Below the pieces are notes generated by a model. The model was not told the DNA's origin. It did no database searches and worked only from the letters and a program-made list of their open reading frames with translations. DNA of 64,000 nucleotides from Theristus sp. LFF4_11 (taxonomy: Eukaryota > Nematoda > Chromadorea > Monhysterida > Xyalidae): contig JASANC010003701.1 of the NCBI GenBank assembly GCA_030248135.1, positions 62,001 through 126,000 of the forward strand. The letters are read 5' to 3'. The position numbers and the translations under genes were made by a program. This document shows, piece after piece, positions 1 to 13,173 of this stretch; the first letter of the stretch is position 1; each line of letters opens with the position of its first letter.

Positions 1-1
1 T

Positions 2-2876
2 GCTGTTGGAGCCGGAGCAGCCGATTCGCGTGATACGATTCAGTGGGGACGCGCTCGACGGCAGAATGGTCCGGTGGAGCAGTGGGTATTGGGGTGCTTG
101 CTGGTGGTTGTCTTGTATCGATTTTGACTGCAGAGCAGAAGAAACAGCTCGCATCGACACCGAGTTTGCGTGGGCTGGGCTCATTTGTGCCATATTATTT
201 GACCGCCTCGGACGCTGGTGCACTGCTGATGATGTGCATTTTGACTGTGCCACGCGCTTAATGGTCGTGATGGCATGAAGCTGCCAATCAGTTTTCATTC
301 GTCATCTTTATATAGCAGCTCGCTGAACCGTTTGTGAACGAAAGCGCGTTGAACCACATCTATTCGAGAAAACCGTGCACCCGAATCAAAAAAACGTCAA
401 TGAATCTACCAGTGTGCATCAAAATATTGGTGTTTTTTTTGCAGATCATCTCAAACGGTTCGGATGTAGCGCAGCTACTGCAGGGTGCCTCGCCGCCTCG
501 TTTCATGAACACAAGCGAACACTCAGCGCCAACGAACAGTTTCGATGAGAACGGCGTTTACGTGGACGATTTGGTGATTCGTCCGTATCTGGAGAATTTG
601 AATCTGGAGATTGGTCCAGATGATGAGAGACAACGGCAAGCTTCGCCCGTAATGCGGCAATTGGTCTGTCTGTTTTCAGGCTTGTGACGCGAGTTATCAG
701 TTTTGTTTTTCATGTGTTATCAGCGTTTTCAAAATTTTGGTTTTGGAGGTGGGTCAAAAACGTCTGTCACACAACCACCAATGGGCTATGTGTACGGCTA
801 GGTATTCTGCATCTGCAGTGTGCACTGTGCACATTCATTTTCAGTCGAAAATACGTGCTTTTCCTTTCCTTGAGCATCTTCTGAAGTGCACGTCTTAGTC
901 ACAATAGCGGACATTCTCATATTTTTTTAGGATCCAAACGACGAATTAGCAATGCGCCGAATGCAGGCGAATTTGGCACAGTCGACCTTCGAGGCGGCAT
1001 TGTCGTCTTCAATGGCCACGGTCGCTCAGCAAAGCGTGATGCAAGAGATTTCAATGAAACTGCTTTATGAAGTGATCCACTCTGCCACGGAATCACCAAT
1101 TCAGAGTGTCGCTCACGCCGTGCACCAGGTGATCCATTACTCCACCTTGTGTAAAGCGCTGATTGGTTGGTGGATTTGAATGTGCTTTGCTGATTGGTCA
1201 GAACTGATTGTGAACAGCCAATCACCGTCAGGCTGTAAGCTGTGAATACAGTTGTGATTGGTTGCATTTTCGGTGACTTTTGTTGCAGGATGAGACCACG
1301 AAAGCAGCGGAGCGTCGTCGCCAGCAGCAGCGTTCGGCGTTTGAGCAAATGATCGCCGAAATTAGTGTGGACACGTTGAGGTGGCTGTGCACGGAACAGC
1401 TGAACGCACTGATTGCTACGGTCGCTCGGGCAGAGCATCAGTTGGCCGGCGAGAGGCTGAAACGCAAACAAGTAGAAGTGCGTGTGTTTTATGACAAGTT
1501 ATCCAGCTCACAATTTGTTTACAGTTCAGTTAATTTGGCCGGGCCGGGCCGAAATGCAAATTGGTTGACATGTCTTAAACTAACCAAGTGGCTATTTCAT
1601 TTGAATTTTGAATTTGAACTCCAACATCAGCCAAATCAACTCAAATCAAATCAAAAAATCAACAAAAACAATCAACGGGGGAACCGCTGTTATCACCTGA
1701 ACGGTTTTATTTCTGCTCCCAGGAATGGGCAACAGAATTCAGTGGCGAGTTCGTAGAGTGTTTCATCGAGTGGCACACGCGCGCGCTGTGCAACGAGCAA
1801 TACACGCTCGGGGTGACGCACGTCAAAGAGCGACTCGCCGTCGTTGCTGCCAGACTGAAAATGGCTGCGGTGCGCACGTGCTTCAATAAATGGAGGTTCG
1901 TTGCGAGAGAATCGATTCAGGTTGTGTGGGAAAAAATTGGTAGAATAAATTTGGGTAGAAACGATTGGTTTGTGGTCGGTGTTGAGCTGTTGACACACGA
2001 AATGCTTTTTTAGATTGTGCTCATAAAACAATAACAGCCACTCATTAATTGTAAAGTTTCTGTGTATTTTTCCAATCAGGAAACGAATGGAACGCACAAA
2101 GCAACTCCGTCGGCTGTTGGAGGATTTTCCGGCTGCACCGAGCTGTTCGCGGGCACGAGTCTTGTCGCCGAAAACAATTGAGTCGCTCGCAGGTGATATA
2201 ACCGAGACTAATAATACTAAATAACAACTTATAAAAGGTAATGACTACATTCTTAATTTTGCAAAAAATACTGCAAATCTTTCCAGGCGGGCCGATTCGG
2301 AGTCGCGAGTCGCTTGCGTTCCTCGAGACGCGCGCTCTGCTGCGCCAGCTGGAGTCGCGTCGCTATCGGCCAACGGAATTGACGGATGAGTTTCTCAGCG
2401 ACTACTACGGACCGGAAGCGCCGGCGAAATTTCATCGGTTAACATCGAGACGTCACCGTAGACTCGCACGAAAGTACGCCACGATCTGGCAGCTGGAAAC
2501 GCGACGGCGTCTCTATAAACGATCGGTGTTGGACGAGTTCGCAGCAGCGCCGTCAGACGCTGCGTTCAACAGACACATCCGGAGATCGACAGCGGAGCAG
2601 AGCGGCGACGAAAACACCGCCACTCACTTTGAAGGCCACATTCTGCCGTCGCAAATTCCGTGGCCTGATCGGCCGCCGCTGGCGATGGACGAAACTTCAC
2701 AGCCGAAATCGCAGTCATTCCTGGAGGCGACGTTGAATCGGTCGAAACACTCACCGGAGAAACTGCCGCTACGGAAGACGCCCGTTGAGATGGCGCTCGC
2801 CGATTTGAACCATAAACTGTCGATGTTGAAGGCACGCATGAAACGCGACCAGGCGTGGCTCGATTCGTTGTTGTGA
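2..2876 (+). CDS. 3' part of a GANP/MCM3AP-like protein (tentative)
   Basis: Partial gene, 5' end outside the window. Seven exons join in frame: 2-85, 445-648, 931-1128, 1289-1471, 1723-1895, 2080-2192 and 2287-2876, giving 514 residues and a TGA stop. All introns are GT-AG. The protein is largely helical and charged. The fifth and sixth exons encode a stretch running from FIEWHTRAL through FNKWR to RKRMERTKQL and LLEDFPAAPS. This resembles the C-terminal segment of GANP/MCM3AP, the scaffold of the TREX-2 mRNA-export complex at the nuclear pore, where a tryptophan- and arginine-rich helix precedes a FPxxP-like motif. The last exon is rich in Arg and Leu and ends in a coiled-coil-like segment (DLNHKLSMLKARM). 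The family call is inference from a short similarity; another helical scaffold is possible. The exon structure itself is well supported by phase consistency. Confidence 0.5.
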
Positions 2877-3293
2877 GCAGGGTTTTTGGGGGTGTCAGTT
2901 GTAGTTCGGTGATTCGCAGTTCAAAATCAGTCCGTGCGCTTTTTGATGGTTTGAAAGTTACATATTGGTTATGGTTTACTTGTGATCTACTTTATTACAA
3001 GGACACTTTTTTGAAGTACTGTTCTGCTTTCTATTTTATTTTGAAAAGCTTTGTTGGACCTTTGTTGCGTTATATTGCTGTACATGCTGCAACCGTTTTA
3101 CTGAGTCTTATGATTCAAAATTCAAAGTTCTAGTGGAATATCGCAAACGAATAAAGTCGAAGACAATGGACACCTGGATTCATCATTCTCCTGAAGGGTT
3201 GAATTGCCCGTAAATTTATTTGGCAAACCAGTGACGTGAAATTGAAATCAAGTAAGGTTCAAAATTTTTCGTCCTCTGCCAAGGCTCATTATT
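2877..3293. other. intergenic, 3' UTR and promoter region
   Basis: No coding signal. An AATAAA motif near 3151 is a candidate polyadenylation signal for the upstream gene. The remainder presumably holds the kanadaptin promoter and 5' UTR; no clear TATA box was seen. Confidence 0.4.
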
Positions 3294-6200
3294 ATGGCCA
3301 CCACCACTGAAGAAACGAAAAAACACGAAGAACAGTTCAAAGCTCCACAACTACCGAAAGCTGTTGAGCAGGCGCCAACAAAGGCAGAACCGTCCGAAAC
3401 AAATACAATTACTGTTGCATCAGAAGCCTCTTCCAACTCGACCATTGTTTCATCTGGCAAGCCTGCAGCGCCCGTGAGCGCCACACTCAACTATGAACCG
3501 CCGGAATGGGCGTGTGACTACGAGACGGAAACGTTGCATTCATTGCAGGTTGCATCAATCATTTGTTTTTTTCGATTTTTTGTTTCGAAGGTAAACAGTG
3601 AGCAAAAATGGCTGTCATTCGTAGCAATAATTGGTGCGTCAAGACAGCAACCGATCAGTGGTTCCATTTGAAAACGACTCTTGTTTCGATGTGTTGTTGC
3701 TGATTCCCGCCACTGCAACAAAAACCCATCGTATAAATTCGCGTTTCCTGGCGGCACGTGATCACGATTTTTTTTGTTTTACTTTCGACTTGCAGGTCGT
3801 GAAAACCGGCACAATATTGGACGACGTGCCACTGACTCCACCAAATCGCTCGTATTTCGTCATTGGACGCCAAGAGGGCTGCGATCTACGCCTGGAGCAC
3901 CCCTGCGTGTCGCGCCATCACGCGGTGCTGCAGTATGGAGTGGATGTGATGGAAAAGAAGTCGGGTTGGTGAATGGTGTTGCGTTAAAACTGTGACGCAT
4001 CTGCGACATGTGCATTCTGGAGTTTCGTATCTGGCATGCTGTGTGGTATCTAGCTGGCTACATCGAGTTGACTGGTGAACGAGGTTGCAGTCAATGTATA
4101 CAATACATGCAGGCATTTGATTTTGGAATGCTGAATACCTAGGTGACCTGGTTTGGACCAATTATTGAGCAAAAGGAGCCAATAACTTGACATTTTGACG
4201 ACTTCTTGTGACAGCCCGCAAAGCCGGTTGGCATCTGTACGACCTCGGCAGCACGCACGGCACGTGGCGTAACAAACAACGGTTGCCTGCGAAGCAATAC
4301 GTCCGTGTGTACGTGGGACACGTGCTCAAGTTCGGTGGCAGCACGCGACTCTTCATTGTACAGGTCGCTGGTGAATGCATTGTTGCATGTTGATTGATCA
4401 TCATCGTAATTCGGACTGAAAATTGTGGTTGTTCGTTCCTCTCACAAACTTACGGACTACAAGCAAGCTGATTTGACACCAGTTCGCACCGGCTAGCTCA
4501 AATTTCTTTCGGTTGCAATATTTCAAACCTAACTCAAAAACGTTAGCTGCGCTTCATGCACGTCATGTCCATCTGATATTGGTTGAATTTGCAAACAGAA
4601 ATTATATTTTTTCCTGCTTCGCAGGGCCCCGATGACGATGCGGAGGTGGCATCGAAACTGTCCGTGACAGAAATCAAGAACCGAGCGCAACGCCGTCGCA
4701 TGATCGCAGATGGCATCATCGATGCAGACCCGGACAAGGACGCCGAGCTGATTGCTGCACACAGACGCAAGCAGGCTGAAGAGAAAGAGGCGACGACGGA
4801 TGAACAGCAGCGGGAGAACTCGGCAAACTGGGGAATGGGTCGGTGGGGGCAAGAATAGAATGCAAAACACTGCCCAAGACGAATGCAGTTTGATTCAATG
4901 GCCCGGTCATGCCAGTGTACCTTCGCCTTCGAATCGGCGAATTTGTTTTTTAATCAAAGTATATATTTACGCTTCACTCGAACCAAGAGTCTCCAACATG
5001 TGTAACATTTTTTCCTTGTTAGGCGACGACTACGGCGCTGAGAACAGCGGCGAGAGTGAGGAAGAAGACGCTGAAAAGGGTGAATCGATCAACTTTGAAG
5101 AGCTGCACGAACGCGAGGCCTACTACAAGGATGACCCTAAGAAGGCGTTGCGGCACTTTTACGAGCGCGAGGGGCTCGACCTGGAGTTTGAGTACTCGGA
5201 AAAGGGCACGTCGTTCCGACATCAGTGGATATGCCGGCTGGAGTGAGCGTTTTGTGACGAGTGAAGATTTACGCTTTCGTAGACATTTTGTCAATTCCTG
5301 CAATTCCAACGTTTTTGGATCCAGTGCCAATCAATCAATGATTTTATGCAAGACGCAACATTCAACCAGTCACTTGCACTGGTTTACCATCCACAGTATA
5401 AATTCAAGAAACAGCCTGCATTCGTAACTGTAGCGTATGTCGCATGTGCAATTTGTGCATTCTTCTAACATTTGAATCTGACGACATGCTAATTGGCTGT
5501 ATCGAGCTGAACAGAAGCAATCAGTATGGCCAATTCCAAAGCACCCAATCAGGCTATGGTTTTCAGTTTGACTCCATGAAACCTTTTGAAATCTTCAGAC
5601 TGCCGATCCGGTCGAGCTCCGGCCGTCCGCTGGTGGCCGAGGCGACAGTGTCCGGGCACAAACGCGACGCGCAGGCGCAGTGTGCGCTCGAGGCGTGTCG
5701 TCTCTTGGACGCGCAAAACGCGCTCCGCAAATCTGGCGCCGCACTCGACACGGCCGAGCAGCGGAGGCGAAAGGAGTTGCGAGCGAACGATTATTATGAC
5801 TCGGACGAAGACACGTTCTTCGATCGAACGGGACAACTGGACGAGAAGAGGCAGGCGCGCAAACGACGGCTGGACGACAGTGACGGACGGTCGGCGGCCG
5901 AGCAGCGGGTGCAGACGTACAAGTCGTTGTGTGACGAGATCGACAAGGTGGGCGGGGTCTAACCTACAGCTAAGCCGGTGCGATGGCGTGGCGCGCTGGC
6001 TGCCGAGTGGTGCACATTAGCGCGGGCATCTGTCATGCATGCGCGCCACGTTCCACCACACCCGTCGCATGGCTTGAACGAACATTATGGGCATTCGTAG
6101 CTTGCTGTGTGTGCCTAGCTCGTTGTGCCTTGCTTAGCTAGCGTACTGGGATTGGAGTAGAGCGCATTCATTAGTCGCACCAAGCAATGTGCCAAATTCG

Positions 6201-7304
6201 TTGAGAAATCAAAAATAATTTTAAATACACGTATTCTGCCACGTTTTTTTCAGCTAGATAATGAAATCGCGGCGACACAAGCGCGCCTGGATAAACTCGG
6301 TGGCGGCGCGAAATCGGCGAAAGTGCAGCCGGTGAAAAGCGAGAATGTGGATGCGTTGGATGCGTACATGGCTGTGGTGGAGAAGAACGCGGACGCCGTG
6401 GGCGACTCGCAGGAGGTGGTGCCGTCGTTTGACTGGTTGTTTCCGAGGGGTTTACTGTTATGTATCGTGAAGTGCAATGTCCTGTGGTATAAATACGAAG
6501 TACCAAGCACGTTTTTTCACACATGGTTCATTGTTTCCGTCCGAATACTGTTTATTTCTGAAAGCATTAAAAAAACTCGCAAAACCACAGGTGAAAGTGC
6601 AAAAGTCGCAGTTGCGTCAGCAAATCGTGCAGCTGAAACGCGAACGTGACCGCGTGGTGAAACTGAGCAAAATCGCGAAACCAGTGGAGCTGATCGCGCT
6701 GAGGCCTCAGCCGAGCGCACAATCGGGAGGTGCCGCCACGGCGTCCGAAACTGGTGAGCCGAACAAAGTGCCGCTGAAGAAGACGACGCAAATTTGGATC
6801 GGATCGATGAACAAGACGAAAGGCACGGCCGCACTTCGGAGGACGGTGATTGAGCAGCTCGATAAAGTGGAGAGCGACTCTGTGAACACTGAAGGGCTGC
6901 CAAATGACAGTAGAACAGAGCCGCAATCTTCAACGGCAGCAGCGGACACGTCGACTGAGAAACAGTCGAAACAACCTGAAGGCCAGCCACTTCAAACGGA
7001 TCCCGGCAAAAGTCGTCCAACTGCAGAGTCCGCTAACGAACCCATTCAACCAAACAACACTGAAATTGTTGGCGAAACTGATTCCCACAGCCACCAGGAG
7101 GAACAAACCGACGTCCCACCACCGACGACGAAGCGAAAACGGCGGCCAAGGGAAAATCGACCACAGAAGACGGAAGCGGACGGCCAGGGCCAGCCGGGGC
7201 CGGGGCAGTACGACGCCCGTGACCCGGACTTTGCCGTTTGGCTGCCACCCGCCACGCAGACGGGCGATGGAAAAACGTCGCTGAACGAAAAATACGGCTA
7301 TTGA
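3294..7304 (+). CDS. SLC4A1AP: Kanadaptin (SLC4A1AP homologue), FHA-domain nuclear protein
   Basis: Eight exons join in frame: 3294-3548, 3796-3964, 4215-4363, 4625-4838, 5023-5242, 5599-5947, 6254-6415 and 6591-7304, giving 743 residues, close to the family length. Residues ~85-190 form an FHA phosphothreonine-binding domain with [38 protein letters not shown] and [14 protein letters not shown], matching kanadaptin. Next come the family's NWGMGDDYG and [15 protein letters not shown] blocks, a [14 protein letters not shown] block, and DALDAYM before a coiled coil ([18 protein letters not shown]). The C-terminus has the kanadaptin signature [23 protein letters not shown]. Kanadaptin is a mostly nuclear adaptor linked to spliceosome-associated proteins. 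The ATG at 3294 opens the first long in-frame exon. The Ser/Pro/Glu-rich tail between residues ~550 and 710 is low complexity, as in other animals. The donor of exon 7 (6415/6416) is the least certain junction. Confidence 0.95.
5422..5576. mobile_element. MITE-like element, family A (kanadaptin intron 5)
   Basis: Imperfect palindrome inside an intron. It carries the family core TTTGAATCTGAC, ATGCTAATTGGCTG, TCGAGCTG and CCAATCAGG, and ends in a TTTTCAGTTTGACT-like inverted repeat. Same family as the elements at 15135, 16745 and 33981. A degraded relative lies at about 3985-4100 in intron 2 of the same gene. Confidence 0.6.
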
Positions 7305-7649
7305 CTGATAAATTGTGATTCAGGAAGTGTGGGTTGCTTGACATTTGCTACCGGTTATTTTTGTTGCGATATAAATAAGTAATAAACAGAAAGCATTGCA
7401 TTTTGTGAGACATTGCCTTTGCCGAAAAGAACAATACACCCACAGATACCGTAAAATGTTCTTGTTTCTAAGCGTAGCCTGGAAATAATGAATTCATCGT
7501 TTTCTTTGGTTTCCGCATCGTCTGTTGCTAAGTTGGATTGGTGCGTATGACGTCTGAAAGCTCTGTTTTGACTGTGTTTGCTTTCAACAAACAACGCCCA
7601 TCAGTAGAACTACCACACGACTCTAACGAACGCTCGGACAAGCTCAGTT
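7305..7649. other. intergenic
   Basis: AT-rich, with overlapping AATAA-type motifs near 7373-7384 that could polyadenylate kanadaptin. The MARCH-type gene promoter must lie in the right half. No other coding signal. Confidence 0.4.
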
Positions 7650-8370
7650 ATGTCGTCGAAACCCGAGGCACTGTGTCGTATTTGCCTTGAATCAGCCGTT
7701 GTCGATCCAGACTGCTTGATCAGGCCATGCCGATGCAATGGCTCCATCCGCTACACACACCAGTCGTGCATGAAACTGTGGCATCGGAGAACGAAGGTTG
7801 CTTTGGCACTGGCTTCTGGCTTTGCATATACGAAGCCACTGAACTTAACCAGGCTGAATTTATGTACAGCCATTAGCCATTAAATGGTTGAATTGAAAGT
7901 TTTTTTAAACCCACATTATTTTTTTCTTCAGGTGGAAACATGCAACATCTGCGGCTATCGATTCCGTCGGGTCCGTCTCGGCTGGGTGCCATGGATATTC
8001 GAGGACGTCTCGCCATTGGTAATTTTTGAATTCTTGCTTCCAACAAACCAATCAGCGAAAACGAACGACTTCCGCCGAGTTACAGCTGCACCCGCCACAA
8101 TTGCAACTCGCATGGCTGATCATGTTCAACGTTTTCCTGGTCGCCGTCGCCCACACCGTTCTGCACGTGACGCTTCGTTCGCTGACCGGCTGTGACAATT
8201 TGAAAGTGGCATTGCTTCGGTCATTGGCTGCATTGGTGCCGGACGGTCCGTGGCGATTGGTGGATGCGTTGGCGACCATGGACTTTTCGATTGGCTTGTT
8301 CAGTGGACTGCTGATTGGCTACACACGCGGCATCAAGAAGAAATACCGATTTCTGGATGCGGTGCAATGA
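7650..8370 (+). CDS. MARCH-type RING-CH E3 ubiquitin ligase
   Basis: Three exons (7650-7796, 7932-8018, 8086-8370) encode 172 residues. The RING-CH zinc finger spans residues ~9-57: CRICL at the first zinc pair, PCRCNGSIRYTHQSC with the C-x-C, His and Cys ligands, a conserved Trp in LWHRR, and the final pair CNIC. The C4HC3 order with His at the fifth position is diagnostic of membrane-associated RING-CH ligases. Two hydrophobic segments follow, LAWLIMFNVFLVAVAHTV and FSIGLFSGLLIGY, as expected for two membrane helices. Such proteins transfer ubiquitin to membrane cargo in the secretory or endosomal system or, for MARCH5-type members, the outer mitochondrial membrane. The short length and the spacing after the RING fit the small MARCH2/3/5-like group, but the subfamily is not decided. 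Introns are 135 and 67 bp with clear GT-AG ends and phase 0. Confidence 0.9.
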
Positions 8371-8572
8371 TGAAAAACCGATAGGTTTTAGTTTACTGGC
8401 TGCACCAGAAGTGAATTGATAAACAAGGACTAGCAGAATATGCCCAAACCTGGGATGCTGAGCTGGTACTGCATGTTTGTATTTTGTCTGTCGTATTTTC
8501 TTTTTTTTTGTTTTCGGCACGAACTCGTAAACGTGCAACATAACACAAGCTCAAGCAAACACAACAAACAGC
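8371..8572. other. convergent intergenic spacer
   Basis: Only about 200 bp separates the stop codons of the MARCH-type gene (+) and MRPS31 (-). The 3' UTRs probably meet or overlap. A T-rich run lies near 8501-8511. Confidence 0.5.
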
Positions 8573-10684
8573 TCAGCTGTCCACACTGGCCCCGCCTCCG
8601 CCGCCCGTGATCTGCGCATGCAGTTGCGCGCGCCTCTCAGTCGCCTCCTTGTGTTGTTTCTCAATCTGTTTCACGCGTTCAACATCGAAGAATTCTTCGA
8701 ACCAGCGTAGATGGTTCATCTTCTTCTCGATCGTCATATACGGATTCTTGGACAGGCCGATGCAGACCAACTGCATGAACTCACGGATCGGGCCGCTTTT
8801 CGGAAAGTTCATTTTGTTCAGTTGAAGCTCGATGAATACGTGGTCGGCGAAACTGACCTGAGATGGGGAATGAACGTTTTTTCTGTTTTTTAAAGTCCTT
8901 GTCTGAAAACACTACACTTTAAAAAGCAGTAATGTTATGCGCACAACACAGCGGTGCACATGTGTGTTTACGACTCTGTAACACTGCTGTGTTATGAACT
9001 AAATGCAATGTGTTCATTTCGGATTTTCTGTCTTGGTCACGGTGATTGGCAGCAATCGCAACGATTCAACCAGTTGTTGAGCTCAGAAGGGATGGTCCAC
9101 AGCAGATGAATTCGTAAAAAAACTATATAAACGCATATAAACTAACGCATATGAACCATGCGAACACCCGAAAATGCAGAGAACTGAATCGCCGATTATC
9201 ATGCGCTCACGTTTGTCTCCGATCCGAAATCGAGTTCATTATCGATCGGGTACGGCCACATCTTGCCCTGCTCAGTCCACTCGATCTGTTCGTCCCACGC
9301 GTGCCGCGGGCCACTGGCGCGTCGCAGTAATCTATTGAAGATTATTATTTTGTAAAATTTTTGAAAGACCAAAATTGGCAGCCCAAATTGGAACATCCAC
9401 CAGTCGCAATGAAGGCAGCCAATCAGCTCGTTCATTCGTTTACACAGTCGAAGGGTAATTGAAGTAAATTAGATTCAACTTGAGGCCTGATGCCTGTTGC
9501 ACGGACGAGCCACCACAGTTATGCATCTACCTGGCGAACCCGCGAACTTGCCATCTTGCACCTGTTCAATTCCGTTGCAACTCACTTCAGCCGCTCCTCG
9601 CGCAGCTCCCTCCAAAGTGGCAGCTCTTTCGTGTTCGCGTGATCAGCGTTCGGGTCGAAAATGCGCAGGCGTTCGTCGTCTGCTTGGAGCAACGGCCGAT
9701 CCAGCGGTTTCTGCTCGCCGAGACGTGCCCGTGACCGACCGATGCCCGGCAACATGGCGCTCTGGCCGGCACGTTGCCTGAGAAGAGAAGACTGGTTGGT
9801 GCCATCTGTCGCATGAAGCTCAGTTGGGAAAATATGGAGTTCCGTGAGAATTAGGGCTCCACTTGTCGCCTGGTTGACACGCCAACACCGTTGCGCAATG
9901 GCGGCATTTGACAAGAATGACGTGATTCAATTCAGACCAAATACCATAACCTGACCGTCATACACACAAAACGGCCTGTGCTCTAACGGGAATACTGTGA
10001 AGCAGTTTCACAATACATGTTGCACTCAAACGTAAACCACCGTACGCCATTCGCACCACCAACTAACCAATACAATCGTTGCATCCAATTAACAAAAGTG
10101 TAAACAAGAACGCCAAAAATAGCAGTTCTCCAACCACGGCGGTTGCTCAATGCGCGAGTCCATGTCGCCGAGTATGGAGCGCAGCCGCTGAGACTCGGAG
10201 CTCTCGGTTGAGTCGGTCGCCGTCCTTGCGTCGCCGCCGCCGTCTTCGATTGAGGCTAACTGCTCGAGCAGCGATAATTTCGCACTGAAATTCGGTGAAG
10301 GAAAACTGAACAAATTTTTGAAATTCTGGCAAGCCAGGTTCCTAAATATGCCAGACGAACGAACGACGACGAAAGATACCAACGAATTATAAAAAACCCA
10401 AAGACTCGCAACCGAGATTGTTCCTTCGGGTCGTCTGGGTGCAGCTCTGTTGTGACGTCATCGACAGCTTTCTGGCGTTGCACTTCCGATTCAGACGGTT
10501 CTGGTTCGGGAATTTCTTTCCGTTTCTTTACGGTCACAATAGAATCGCCATCATTGTCGTCTTTTGATTCCGCGGAATACTGGCGTTGACTGAGTTTTGT
10601 TACCGCCAGCTGGCGACAATGGCATCGATGCTTGCCGGAAATGGCCAGTCTTGAGAGACGGAATGCACGAACGATGAGTGGCAT
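8573..10684 (-). CDS. MRPS31: Mitochondrial ribosomal protein S31 (mS31)
   Basis: Five exons on the minus strand: 10684-10413, 10284-10135, 9777-9586, 9331-9211 and 8857-8573, giving 339 residues. Family signatures lie at the C-terminus: IEWTEQGKMWPYPIDNE, HVFIELQLNKMNFP, KSGPIREFMQLVCIGLSKNP and HLRWFEEFF. These are characteristic of mS31, a protein of the mitochondrial small ribosomal subunit. The N-terminus (MPLIVRAFRLSRLAISGK) is Arg- and Ser-rich with no acidic residue in its first part, as in a mitochondrial presequence. The middle is a charged, poorly conserved linker (DGGGDARTATDSTESSE). All junctions keep phase (2, 2, 2, 0). The protein ends in a short Gly-rich tail beyond the conserved helix. 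Confidence 0.95.
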
Positions 10685-11034
10685 GATTGGAAACTTGAAT
10701 GATCGGGTTGAGTTTTGTTGGTGACAGTATTTAGAATCATTTTATATTGAAGTTGACCGCAAAAAAATATGAGCTTGTTTCACTCTGTCTGGTATGCCAA
10801 ACGATTACAAAACCAAAGAAACTGCCGAAAGAAGGTTCGCCGTTTATTCTCAAAGTGAGATCGAATTGTTCTCGTTCAGAGATCAGTTAATGTCAAGCAG
10901 GCAAGGCAAAACAGTACAAACGAAATTGGTATTTTTGTAAAAATCACACAACAGAATGAAACGAATCATGGTGAAAGACACAGACACAAAACTGAATCCA
11001 TTAGTCAATCGATCACTATCAATCAAATGCAAAC
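10685..11034. other. intergenic between HYLS1 3' end and MRPS31 start
   Basis: Holds the MRPS31 promoter and 5' UTR and the HYLS1 3' UTR on the minus strand. No coding signal or distinct motif was found. Confidence 0.35.
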
Positions 11035-13173
11035 TCAGAACAGTGCCATTGCTCTGGCAGCATCCGTCATCACGGGCATGTCCTGGCGCAGCATGTATTC
11101 TCGAACCTTCCATCGCAATTGTTGCCGTTTATTCTCGCCGGGGATTGGAAATTTCTGCCATTCCTTGCGATAGAGCTCGTAACGTTTCACTGGGTCGTGC
11201 TTGAACGGGAGACCGCCGACGGTGGGACAGACCTGAACAAAAAAAACATTGAATTTGACAAAAAAAAAACTGGATTGGTGCACGGAGGAACAGCCGAACA
11301 GTTGCAGTTTTTTCCATTGGTTGAGGTAAATCAGCTGTCTTCGAACACTAATTGGTTGCTCATGGATGTTTATGCTACCTGTAACTATAACTAGGATATG
11401 GAAAAACTGGATTTTGCAGATTCTATTATCTCGTCTACCCAACCAACCGAATTAAAAAAGGCACACCTGCGGTCTAATCGTGGGCATTGACAGCGCGTCC
11501 TCACGTGCGACAGCTTCATACGCTCGAAACAGATTGTTCAAATCTGAGCTCTCGACGGAGTCCAATTTCAGATTGCCAATCTCTTCCACCGGGACACTTC
11601 CATCGCACGTCAGCACTGCGTTCACATCTTTCAGAGCCTGTCAAAGTGAAGTCTATTTCGTTTTGAATACCCTTCGGAAGTCCATGTTGTGGACAGCCTC
11701 GATTGGAATCGTCGATTGATTGCACTACTTCAACACAATATGCTGATTTGCACTGCTCCTCACTGCTCAAACCAATCAGCACGTCCGATTCACTTGTAAA
11801 CTTCATCACAATTCGTTTTCAAAGTCAAACTTCAAAACAAACATCAGCGCTGTTTGTTTTGGAACCACAGAACAACATTTCTCAACCTCATTTCTCCAAT
11901 CCATGCGCCATGCACCTCACCCAATGTGCTTTCGTCACCACTTGAACAAGCCAATAACAAGAAATGAAGTTTAGAATTGGCGAGTACAAAAATACGAATT
12001 GCTGTTTTCTCAGCACGCCAGCCAATCAGCGTGTATCGATTGAATTGTGAACCGCGCCACAATTTCCTTTCAAAGTCCAATGATCAAAACATTGCCAACG
12101 CACCTGTCTCTCCAGCTCACTTCTCGCATCCCTCTCATCCCCGAATGTGCTTCCATGACCCCCAGAGCTGCTGGTGCCTGGCTGCTTCGGTTGCTGCGCC
12201 TGGCGACTCAACGACAGAATGCGATCGATGCGCTCCGTTTCGCGGCGCACCGTCTCCCCGACCGAGTACGCCCGTTGCAACACTGCCGCAACGTCAGCGT
12301 CGAACGCGCTCAGATCCGGCAGTGGAGCGTCTGCTGGTTGGTCGATGAACGCTCGTGGGGGCGCCGTTGACGGAGGGGCTCCGAAAGCCTGCAAACGTCA
12401 GAACCTATTTTATTACAACGGAAATGTTATACAACGTTGCTTGGTAAAGTTTTCAGAATTCAGTTTTTTGATCGAATGTTCCAGACGTGAAACTGATTGG
12501 CTGCATTGAGTTAATATAGGAACCAATCAGTGGCTAAATGACTAGACGACTACGGCCCCATAATTTTTTTCATGGTTCTGCCACTACAAATACACGACAC
12601 ACAATAGTAACCTCTTTCGCAAGCAGTTCATTCACTTCACGCTGCAGCTCAGCGATTTGCTCCTTTGACAGCTTATAGCCGAGGAAGTCTAGCTCACGTA
12701 GTATTTCCTCTTCCGTAAACGCACTCGAACTTCCTGTCGTCGTTGTGGTCTCTTGCTGGCGCTGCAAAAAAAACCATTGATGTACAGTGTAAGCAGAGAA
12801 TTCTGATTGGCCCCACTATGAAACTGCCACATTCAATTGCAGAGAGTCGCTCTATAGAACGTTTTTTTTATCATTTTTAGGTTCTGCGACCCAATGTGTT
12901 TGCAGACATTGAAAGGAAACCAGTTTCAACCTTCATGTGGCAATTCAAAACAGCCGAATGACCTGGGCCTATTCAGGGGATTCGGATCACTTAACCAATT
13001 TTGAATTCTCGCGTCATGCATGCAACTGCTTACATATCGAAACGCGCATTGAGTCTCAACGGCAAAATAAAAGATTTTAGTTATTTAGATATTGTGGAAA
13101 ACAGTACCGTGGTCGTTGAGCGAGTGACTTCTGGTCCCGTCGTGCTGCTGGTACCAGTTGAGGAAGTTGCCAT
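11035..13173 (-). CDS. HYLS1: HYLS1, centriole and cilium assembly protein
   Basis: Five exons, all joined in phase 0: 13173-13108, 12761-12612, 12388-12104, 11637-11467 and 11232-11035, giving 289 residues (human HYLS1 is about 299). The N-terminal HYLS1 box is visible as EEILRELDFLGYKLSKEQIA followed by ELQREVNELL at residues ~40-65. The C-terminal domain reads LPFKHDPVKRYELYRKEW, PGENKRQQLRWKVREYM, the hallmark of the family. HYLS1 is recruited to centrioles by SAS-4/CPAP and is needed for basal-body docking and ciliogenesis, so the gene implies an animal with centriole-based cilia in at least some cells. The start ATG opens a Ser/Thr-rich N-terminus (MATSSTGTSSTTGPEV). The first intron holds a family-C MITE. 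Confidence 0.93.
12883..13066. mobile_element. MITE-like element, family C (HYLS1 intron 1)
   Basis: Bounded by inverted ends, GGTTCTGCGACCCAATGTG on the left and CGCGCATTGAGTCTCAAC on the right. The same terminal motif bounds the elements at 37731-38722 and 45735-45864. The interior is unrelated to any coding region. Confidence 0.6.
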